From: Chromatiales bacterium
Lineage (GTDB): Bacteria > Pseudomonadota > Gammaproteobacteria > Chromatiales > Chromatiaceae
Length of the DNA: 50,518 nucleotides
Assembly: GCA_028280505.1 (NCBI GenBank)
Contig: JANQLO010000020.1
Span: 1 to 50,518, forward strand
Direction of reading: 5' to 3'
Part shown: positions 45,633 to 50,518 of the stretch, in pieces
Layout: every line of letters begins with the position of its first letter
Numbering within the stretch: position 1 is the first letter of the stretch
Program-made: the position numbers and the translations under genes
Notes under the pieces: model-generated
What the model was told of the DNA's origin: nothing
The model's database searches: none
What the model saw: the letters and a program-made list of their open reading frames with translations, nothing else

Positions 45633-46023
45633 CGAAACGTCTTTTTATGTCTTCGGTGGTGCGGCGCGTTCCAAGGCATATGGACGGGTTACTGCCGACC
45701 AATTAATCCGGAACGCTGGAAAGGCGAGTGCACCACCACATGGTTTGCCGTGTGGTGTGTCGCTCGGCCTATCCGGCTGAACAATTCTCCGAAGGCGACA
45801 TCGGCATTTACGTGCTTTGCATGCAAATTCGCAGGATCCCTCTCGTATCTGCTGAAGTGATGCCGCAAGAGTCAGCACCGGCTGCGTCAAAGCACCGGTA
45901 TGCTGATGACGACTTTTTCTAAAGTGTCTGTTTTTCGACTCGATTTTTTCTGCATAATGTTGCTGTGGGGGTGATAGGCAAACTTTGTCTGTGTCATTTC
46001 ACACGGAGTCTGTCTATTTCGCT
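45633..46023. other. Spacer between phosphoketolase gene and cassette array
   Basis: About 390 bp with no supported gene. It contains a TCAGCACCGG/CCGGTATGCTGA hairpin near 45876-45908 followed by CTTTTTCT, a possible terminator, and CATAAT at 45953-45958 as a possible -10 element for the first cassette. If an attI site exists it should be at its right end, but no integrase gene lies here. Confidence 0.4.
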
Positions 46024-46030
46024 GTTGGGC
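46024..46030 (+). other. Left boundary of the cassette array (G/TTGGGC)
   Basis: GTTGGGC fits the integron crossover consensus GTTRRRY. Its complement GCCCAAC is exactly the R'' box of the first attC at 46946-46952, as required if TTGGGC is the 5' end of that cassette. The sequence to its left shows no attC, so this is an attI-like or secondary integration site. Confidence 0.65.
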
Positions 46031-46052
46031 AGCAAAGTAAAGGAGATACATT

Positions 46053-46394
46053 ATGAAAAAAACAATGCTATGGCTGGCACTTGTTTTCGTTTTCTTTGTG
46101 GGAAAGGTGCAAGCTCAAGAACAACAAGCAGATTCTCCACCGGCGTATTTTCCTTCGCCGTATAGTCATACACCAAATAATCAATCAACAAGTCCACCGT
46201 TCTATCCATATCCCCCATATCCTGTTCCGCCACATCCTAACGGTGGGTATTACTGCGGCCCATCCGGCATGTGCGGCCCGGAGCCTTGGGGAGGATACCC
46301 AGGCGGTGGTACTGGTGGAGGTGGACCAGGCGACAATCCTCAGTATTCCGTCTGTGATTGGAATCCTTGCCTATGTCAGCCATGCACATACTGA
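46053..46394 (+). CDS. Secreted Pro/Gly/Tyr-rich small protein (cassette 1, ORF a)
   Basis: A 113-residue protein with a clear signal peptide (MKKTMLWLALVFVFFVGKVQAQ). A Pro/Tyr-rich stretch (about 30-65) and a Gly-rich part follow, and it ends with several cysteines (CDWNPCLCQPCTY, plus CGPSGMCGP). AAAGGAG precedes the start. I do not recognise a family. The composition suggests an extracellular or envelope-surface peptide. Typical low-GC integron cassette content. Confidence 0.7.
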   Translation: MKKTMLWLALVFVFFVGKVQAQEQQADSPPAYFPSPYSHTPNNQSTSPPFYPYPPYPVPPHPNGGYYCGPSGMCGPEPWGGYPGGGTGGGGPGDNPQYSVCDWNPCLCQPCTY

Positions 46395-46942
46395 GAAAGA
46401 CGGAGTGGTGCGCAAGGAAGTTTGAGCACTCTATAAAACTAGTTGCAGTACTAGTTGCCGCAGCGTTTACATTGAATCAGTATTTTTCGCATTTGGAGGA
46501 GGGCCAGGTTAAAGAAACTCTTGGGTTCTATAAGCGGCTTTCCTCAAATCCTTTGTTCGATGCAAGAATGAGCTTGAATGAGGCATGGGAAACTAAGTGG
46601 CCCTTAATAAGTGCAAAGTTTTCGAAGCCAAAAACTAAAGAAGAATCGGCACACCAGCTCAAGCAGTGGAAAACTGAAGTTGTGAATTTTATTTCTTCAA
46701 ACAAGTTATCTTCGGCGACGGCTGAGTTATTTGATTATTACAATGCCTTGCAGGTATGTATTGAGAATGATATCTGTGATAAAGCAACTGCACAAAGTCT
46801 GATAAAACCAATGGGAATAGAGTTTGTTCAAAACAATTGCGCATATATAGCTCATATGCGGTTCGATCGGAAAGATAGTGACTTCGGTGAAAAGGCGCTT
46901 CGTTTCACATCCAACGCATGTAACCCAAAGATATATGAGTGA
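46373..46942 (+). CDS. Membrane-anchored hypothetical protein (cassette 1, ORF b)
   Basis: A 189-residue protein with one N-terminal transmembrane helix (SIKLVAVLVAAAFTLNQYF). A soluble helical domain follows (ETLGFYKRLSSNPLFDARMSLNEAWE...LFDYYNALQVCIENDICDKATAQSLI). The pattern resembles DUF4760-like cassette proteins, with low confidence. The start overlaps ORF a by 22 bp, so ATG 46373 or 46382 may be translated by coupling. The stop lies just before attC. Confidence 0.65.
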   Translation: MSAMHILRKTEWCARKFEHSIKLVAVLVAAAFTLNQYFSHLEEGQVKETLGFYKRLSSNPLFDARMSLNEAWETKWPLISAKFSKPKTKEESAHQLKQWKTEVVNFISSNKLSSATAELFDYYNALQVCIENDICDKATAQSLIKPMGIEFVQNNCAYIAHMRFDRKDSDFGEKALRFTSNACNPKIYE

Positions 46943-46945
46943 ATT

Positions 46946-47007
46946 GCCCAACAAGTGCATCCAGCGGACGCGCCAAAGGCGCGCGCCGCTGATGCTTGGC
47001 GTTAGGC
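46946..47007 (+). repeat. attC site 1
   Basis: A 62-bp imperfect palindrome with R'' GCCCAAC and R' GTTAGGC. The inner arms pair well: GTGCATC...GATGCTTGGC and CAGCGG...CCGCTG. It closes the first cassette (46025-47001). Confidence 0.9.
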
Positions 47008-47025
47008 AAACGATTAGGAGAAAAA

Positions 47026-47364
47026 ATGAAAACCTTCGTAATATCCTTTGCGTTATTACTTGTTTCAAGTATGTCACTTGCTCAAGAAACAAGTGACTTT
47101 CTTACCATTCAAAATATTAGAACCTATGAAAGTGGTTTTATTGTTAAAGTGGCAGAGAATGTAAATCCAAACTGTGGCTACCCTAGCACTCTTCAACTTT
47201 ATTTGAATACCTCGGTAAATTACCAAGCGAGCACAAGTCTTTTTTTGTCTGCTTTCGCTATGGGACAAAAAATAAAGGCTTATTATTCAGGATGCAATGC
47301 TGACAAAAGAAGTAGTGGAAGCGGTAATGTTCACGTAACGGGTTGGGAAGTTCATCCTCAGTAA
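47026..47364 (+). CDS. Small secreted protein (cassette 2)
   Basis: A 112-residue protein with signal peptide MKTFVISFALLLVSSMSLAQ, then a mostly beta domain with two Cys (NPNCGYPS and YSGCNADK) that could form a disulfide. TTAGGAG gives a good ribosome binding site. The whole gene lies between attC 1 and attC 2. No family is recognised with certainty. Confidence 0.75.
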   Translation: MKTFVISFALLLVSSMSLAQETSDFLTIQNIRTYESGFIVKVAENVNPNCGYPSTLQLYLNTSVNYQASTSLFLSAFAMGQKIKAYYSGCNADKRSSGSGNVHVTGWEVHPQ

Positions 47365-47365
47365 T

Positions 47366-47453
47366 CTCTAACACGCATCAAGTCGTTCGCCTTCGGCTCA
47401 CTGGGACGTGCCACCGCTGCGCGGCGGCCCGCCCCATATGCTGGGCGTTAGCT
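47366..47453 (+). repeat. attC site 2
   Basis: An 88-bp site with R'' CTCTAAC, R' GTTAGCT and strong inner stems (CGCCTTCGGCTC, CCGCTGCGCGGCGG). R'' begins two bases after the cassette 2 stop codon. Confidence 0.85.
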
Positions 47454-47490
47454 GTCAGATGGGTAGCGGGATTAAGAAAGGAATACAGAT

Positions 47491-48183
47491 ATGAACATAA
47501 AAGGAATCACACCTCTTTTCCTTTGCGCGTTTATTACCGGGTGCGCTGCACCGAAGTACAACTATCGCCCTGTAGCAATGGAAGTAAGTGAGCCTCCGAT
47601 TGGTAGCATCAATACCATATACGTCGGTGATGTTCTACTAAAACAGGGAAGTTACACAGAACACGATTCAATTTATGTGCAAGAGGATCAGGGCATAGGT
47701 TGGGCGTATACGATATTAAATGGGTATTATTTGAAGCAAGGCGATGATGAAGCCAGTGCATTCTATAAACCTGCACCAGGGTCAGATGGTGGTGGCGTTG
47801 ATAAGGCAGCAATAGCTGATCCTTGGAAAAGCATTCAAGCATATAAACAGGAACAAAAGCTCTGTGTGGTAACAGTATTTAACATGCAGGTATGTGAAGA
47901 AGGGGCAAGCTTTTCCAGGCAGAAGAAACCGGTGCTTCGAGGCGATGCATTTCAGCAAACCCTCATCTACAGTGGAAAAATTGGAAACAAAATCAATATT
48001 GGATACCGCGAATTTTCCGGCAATATGGCTAGGCCGGCGTTCAATAATGATGTCGAGTACGACTTAGGAGCCTCCAACACTATCGGCTACAAGGGCGCCA
48101 CGCTGGAAATTCTGGAGGCTACAAATGAGTTCATCAAGTATCGGGTCATCCGAAATTTTAATGCCGCGAAGATTTGGCCCTAA
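47491..48183 (+). CDS. Predicted lipoprotein (cassette 3)
   Basis: A 230-residue protein with a lipoprotein signal (ITPLFLCAFITGCAAPKY; Cys about residue 18). The mature part is polar and probably beta-rich, with DADS-like acidic loops. The sequence resembles no family I can name. AGAAAGGAA precedes the ATG. The stop codon TAA lies inside the R'' box of attC 3, a compact cassette end. Confidence 0.75.
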   Translation: MNIKGITPLFLCAFITGCAAPKYNYRPVAMEVSEPPIGSINTIYVGDVLLKQGSYTEHDSIYVQEDQGIGWAYTILNGYYLKQGDDEASAFYKPAPGSDGGGVDKAAIADPWKSIQAYKQEQKLCVVTVFNMQVCEEGASFSRQKKPVLRGDAFQQTLIYSGKIGNKINIGYREFSGNMARPAFNNDVEYDLGASNTIGYKGATLEILEATNEFIKYRVIRNFNAAKIWP

Positions 48184-48246
48184 CAAGGACTTCCCGAACT
48201 CCGCAAGCTAACGTTTGCTTCGGCTCCTTAACCATGGGCGTTATAT
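48178..48246 (+). repeat. attC site 3
   Basis: A 69-bp site with R'' CCCTAAC and R' GTTATAT, an inner GCAAGC...GCTTCGG hairpin and a CCATGGGC L' arm. The R' departs from GTTRRRY at one base, but its complement ATATAAC is exactly the R'' of attC 4, which confirms the cassette boundary. Confidence 0.75.
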
Positions 48247-49275
48247 CTCATCAGAGCGAAGCGCTCGGATGATCATGTCTTCGACTTTCGGTGTTGCTTG
48301 GGAAAAGTAGAGTTGCATTTCTGGGTGCTTGCTCTTGAAAACTCTGAAAACCTCATCCGCAAAAGCTTGACCGATCTGGTCTATGCCTGAAAAGTCAAAA
48401 ATCACAATCTTGAATCGATCAACACGCGCGAGCAGTCTTTTGGCCTGCGATCTAGATACCAAAAGCTCATTCCCGTATCGCGCCATAGTCACTGGCACTA
48501 CAGTCTTCTCAAATCCGTATTCACTACCAGAAGCATACTTGTCGAATACTGATTTAACGGTTCTTGAAGAGTTATTGGTTAGTTGCATGAAAACAGTTGT
48601 TCCGCTTCGCGGGGTTTCCCGCTCCATGATCCAGTCTTCCGGTTTGCTAAACTCATGTGAAAAGTAGACGCCACCTGACAGAATCGCGTATTCGTCAAAC
48701 ATTCGAGAGGAAAAGAAAATACCCTCGCCAGTGTGGTTTTCCGGGTCGGTAGTGAGCTTTCCTTTTGCTAGCTCAAGCACGGCATGCCTCTCATCGTGAA
48801 GATTCATGAGGCGTTGAATCCGTAAGAAGATTCCCTCTCCATTGTCCGTGATCGTTATCTGAGTGAATGCTGAATTCTTTTCTATAGATACTAGTGCATG
48901 CTGACCTTGGGAGTGGTCAATGGCATTGTTGAGCATCTCCGTGAATCCGTAATTCCATATGTCAATTACGTTATCAGGTAGTGCGCCAAGCCTCGGTAGA
49001 ACAAACTCCCTCCAAACCAAGTCCTCCTCCAAGTCTAAAAGCTGGAAGTTCTCAGAGGTGATGATTTCTGGATGAAGTTTGTACACGCGATTCCGTGTAT
49101 TGCCTTCTGCGACCAGCGCCTTTTGGGTAATTAAACGTTTTATGTGGTTGTTAACAGCCTGTCGCGATATTTCGAACTTCTCCGACGTAAGCGCTACAAT
49201 CGAGCTTGGGTGTGCGGATACATTGTCAACGATGAATTGCCGGATGGTTTCCCCACGGCTCCGTACGCCCACCAT
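48241..49275 (-). CDS. wHTH-HATPase-STAS-like regulator in reverse orientation (cassette 4)
   Basis: A 344-residue protein. The N-terminal winged helix (IVALTSEKFEISRQAVNNHIKRLITQKALV) is followed by a GHKL ATPase domain of anti-sigma/kinase type: FTEMLNNAIDHSQG (N-box), ITDNGEGIF (G1) and HTGEGIFFSSRMFDEY (G2). The C-terminal DUF4325/STAS-like domain reads FKIVIFDFSGIDQIGQAFADEVFRVF. No dimerisation His is seen. ATG 49275 with AGGAG is chosen; GTG 49302 is possible. It is encoded against the direction of the other cassettes, so it needs its own promoter. Confidence 0.85.
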   Translation of the reverse strand: MVGVRSRGETIRQFIVDNVSAHPSSIVALTSEKFEISRQAVNNHIKRLITQKALVAEGNTRNRVYKLHPEIITSENFQLLDLEEDLVWREFVLPRLGALPDNVIDIWNYGFTEMLNNAIDHSQGQHALVSIEKNSAFTQITITDNGEGIFLRIQRLMNLHDERHAVLELAKGKLTTDPENHTGEGIFFSSRMFDEYAILSGGVYFSHEFSKPEDWIMERETPRSGTTVFMQLTNNSSRTVKSVFDKYASGSEYGFEKTVVPVTMARYGNELLVSRSQAKRLLARVDRFKIVIFDFSGIDQIGQAFADEVFRVFKSKHPEMQLYFSQATPKVEDMIIRALRSDEI

Positions 49276-49286
49276 CAGTTCGCTCC

Positions 49287-49336
49287 TTGTCAAGGTTATC
49301 ACCGATTATTGTCAATATAATGGTGCGCATTGTCAA
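49287..49336 (-). promoter_or_regulatory. Triple TTGACAA repeat upstream of the wHTH regulator
   Basis: Three copies of TTGACAA (minus strand) at 49287-49293, 49309-49315 and 49330-49336, spaced 22 and 21 bp (two helical turns). The outermost copy can serve as -35 with TATATT as a poor -10; the innermost overlaps the ribosome binding site. The layout suggests an autoregulatory operator for the winged-helix domain. Confidence 0.6.
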
Positions 49337-49357
49337 GGTTAGCCTAGAAAACATGAA

Positions 49358-49478
49358 ATATAACAAGGGGTTCAAGCCACTCGCTATGCTCGCTCGGACA
49401 TCTGGTACTCCGCGGCTTTTCCGCCATGTTTGCGCGAACGTCGCTCCATACCAGCCGCCGCTTAACTGGGCGTTAGCC
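49358..49478 (+). repeat. attC site 4
   Basis: A 121-bp site with R'' ATATAAC and R' GTTAGCC, and long inner arms (CTGGTACTCCGCGG...CCATACCAG region). R'' is the exact complement of the cassette's 5' end (GTTATAT at 48240). Confidence 0.85.
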
Positions 49479-49491
49479 CCAAGGAAGAGAA

Positions 49492-49848
49492 ATGAGTCCA
49501 GGATTAACCATTGCAGTCACTTTTTCGCTCTATGGCTTAGTGCCCGGAGCGATCTTGTTGTTCATGCTCAATTCCTTTAAGCGTAAGTTTCATCTTTACT
49601 GGATTTTCGGTCTATTGTTCATCGGAATTGGTGCCGTGTTGATTGCAATGAGTGAGCAGCTTATCCACGCCACAGCAGAATGGCTCTTGAATAACCCTGA
49701 GGCGGTTGCCCAGTCACAAGGCGCCGAAGCAATTTTGCATACAAAAATTTGGGGTTACGTTATTCCTGCTCCTTTAATTGGTTTGGGTATCAATTTAGTC
49801 ACAGAATTTATTTTACGTAGTGATTCTAGAAATCAAGTTGAACATTAG
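49492..49848 (+). CDS. Small integral membrane protein (cassette 5)
   Basis: A 118-residue protein with three predicted transmembrane helices: near 5-26, 34-54 and 85-107. An amphipathic loop (QLIHATAEWLLNNPEAVAQSQG) connects the last two. AAGGAAGAG provides the ribosome binding site. No family is recognised. Lies between attC 4 and attC 5. Confidence 0.75.
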   Translation: MSPGLTIAVTFSLYGLVPGAILLFMLNSFKRKFHLYWIFGLLFIGIGAVLIAMSEQLIHATAEWLLNNPEAVAQSQGAEAILHTKIWGYVIPAPLIGLGINLVTEFILRSDSRNQVEH

Positions 49849-49862
49849 AAAAGAGGAATTCA

Positions 49863-49940
49863 GGCTAACAAGCATTATGTCGTTGCCCTATCGGGCAACT
49901 GGGACGTCGCGGCAAGCCGCTCCTATGCTTGGCGTTAGAA
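49863..49940 (+). repeat. attC site 5
   Basis: A 78-bp site with R'' GGCTAAC and R' GTTAGAA. R'' is the exact complement of the cassette 5 start (GTTAGCC). Inner arms are AAGCAT...ATGCTTGGC and TTGCCC-TATC-GGGCAA. Confidence 0.9.
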
Positions 49941-49943
49941 GTG

Positions 49944-50414
49944 ATGGTGAAGCCTGAGCATCAAGTCGAAAAGTACGCGTTCCTACGCTTGTACGATCAA
50001 GACTTCGAAATGGCGTTGCACACGATCAAAGTATTGAAACGCTATCGAAAAAGCGATGTACGGTTTCCGCTTCTGCGAGATATCGTTGTTTCGTACTGCA
50101 GGCCATTTACCGAGAGCCGGGGTATCGGGATTAAAAAGGATTTCTTAGACAACCGATTTCCGGATGAAGAGATGGAGGAACTGCACGAGGAGCTTTTGAA
50201 GCTAAGGAAGCAGCTTTTCGCACATACTGACCTCAGCTACAAGCAACCCAAAATCTCAAACTGGTCAACTGAGCAGAAGAAGTGGTTTCCGGTGTCGTTC
50301 AAGGGCTTCGATTATCAGGCACTCGATTCAAAACTCCCAAAGATTCAGCGGCTAATTCAGTGCACCCAGTCGAACCTAAGAGAAAAGATCGCCGAGTATG
50401 AAAACCACTTCTAA
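49944..50414 (+). CDS. HEPN-like hypothetical protein (cassette 6)
   Basis: A 156-residue all-helical protein. Residues 88-94 (RKQLFAH) fit the R-x(4-6)-H motif of HEPN domains, in a helix LHEELLKLRKQLFAHTDLSYK similar to the AbiU2/AbiV-like form (LR..LFAHtD). The preceding region RFPLLRDIVVSYCRPFTESRG is common in cassette-encoded proteins of this type. HEPN proteins are often RNases in toxin or defence systems. The stop lies within the next attC R'' box. ATG 49944 is only 4 nt from the attC end, so no strong ribosome binding site is visible. Confidence 0.65.
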   Translation: MVKPEHQVEKYAFLRLYDQDFEMALHTIKVLKRYRKSDVRFPLLRDIVVSYCRPFTESRGIGIKKDFLDNRFPDEEMEELHEELLKLRKQLFAHTDLSYKQPKISNWSTEQKKWFPVSFKGFDYQALDSKLPKIQRLIQCTQSNLREKIAEYENHF

Positions 50415-50415
50415 C
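50409..50415 (+). repeat. R'' box of a sixth attC, interrupted
   Basis: TTCTAAC is the exact complement of the cassette 6 start (GTTAGAA), so it should open that cassette's attC. The next bases pass at once into IS-like sequence, and no palindrome partner is found before the window ends. Confidence 0.6.
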
Positions 50416-50518
50416 CAGGGGATCTTTACCCGAAAAAGTAGACACCTCCAACTAACGTAAGTGGAGGTGAGAAGTGCCGAAGGCGGGACCGAAGAGAACA
50501 CAGGAGTACAGTCAGGAG
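50416..50518 (+). mobile_element. Left end of an IS3-family insertion sequence (partial)
   Basis: After the attC R'' box comes a non-coding end with AGTAGACACC and a CACCTCC/GGAGGTG inverted repeat (50448-50467), then a transposase-like reading frame. The left boundary is approximate. The element continues beyond the window. Confidence 0.55.
50474..50518 (+). CDS. IS3-family transposase OrfA, N-terminal start (partial)
   Basis: Fifteen codons from GTG 50474, preceded by GGAGGTG, read MPKAGPKRTQEYSQE. From memory this is the usual opening of a group of IS3-family OrfA proteins (MPKAG-(P)-(K/R)...Y). The rest lies outside the window. Confidence 0.55.
   Translation, partial: MPKAGPKRTQEYSQE

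Noticed and set aside
48206-48246. Alternative attC 3 starting at AGCTAAC, the exact complement of the cassette 3 start
   Set aside because: It would be only 41 bp, shorter than known attC sites; the 48178 R'' box gives a normal arm layout. The alternative deserves mention because of the exact complement.

Overview
The window looks like the chromosome of a hydrogen-oxidising gammaproteobacterium, probably of a sulfur-oxidising, chemolithoautotrophic type (inference). The GC-rich core carries a large [NiFe]-hydrogenase locus organised like the hup/hyp clusters of purple sulfur bacteria and rhizobia. Lower-GC accessory DNA sits on both sides.

Left accessory region (1-9512): the tail of a DUF5655-like gene and a type I restriction subunit HsdR, then a Phd/YefM antitoxin whose ParE toxin partner is cut off at the edge of an AT-richer island. 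The island has a tyrosine recombinase, a D-Ala-D-Ala-ligase-like ATP-grasp gene and a convergent 829-residue P-loop NTPase. A perfect 19-bp inverted repeat lies directly in front of the start codons of both the ATP-grasp and the NTPase genes. It contains their ribosome binding site and resembles a tyrosine-recombinase core site, so the 3.5-kb pair may be an invertible switch next to its own recombinase. The island stops short of a tRNA-Arg(CCG) gene, which is followed by two tandem repeats built from its 5' part plus a chain of hairpins.

Hydrogenase core (9513-34935): a minus-strand operon (hupD-G-H-I-J-K, hypA-B, hoxA, hupT, hupU-V, hypC, a SIS-domain gene, hypD-E) encodes maturation, the H2-sensing hydrogenase HupUV, its kinase and its sigma54 activator. 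A MITE-like element has inserted between hypC and the SIS gene. Divergently, hupS-L-(small HupE-like)-C encodes a membrane-bound uptake hydrogenase with the six-cysteine proximal-cluster signature of O2-tolerant enzymes. A second operon, hybO-A-B-C-D-G-E, encodes a Hyd-2-type enzyme whose small subunit has proline in place of a proximal-cluster cysteine. Sigma54-type -24/-12 promoters precede all three transcription units. This fits H2 -> HupUV -> HupT -> HoxA control. hypF is not in the window.

Right core (34936-45632): a three-gene operon for polysaccharide modification, a sigma54-dependent NrtA/SsuA-type ABC transporter with a palindromic upstream site and its own NifA-like activator, and a phosphoketolase.

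Right accessory region (46024-50518): an integron cassette array without an integrase in view (CALIN-like). It has at least five attC sites plus a truncated one, and six cassette genes: secreted, lipoprotein and membrane proteins, a reverse-oriented wHTH-HATPase-STAS-like regulator and a HEPN-like protein. The window ends in an IS3-family element that has apparently landed in the last attC.
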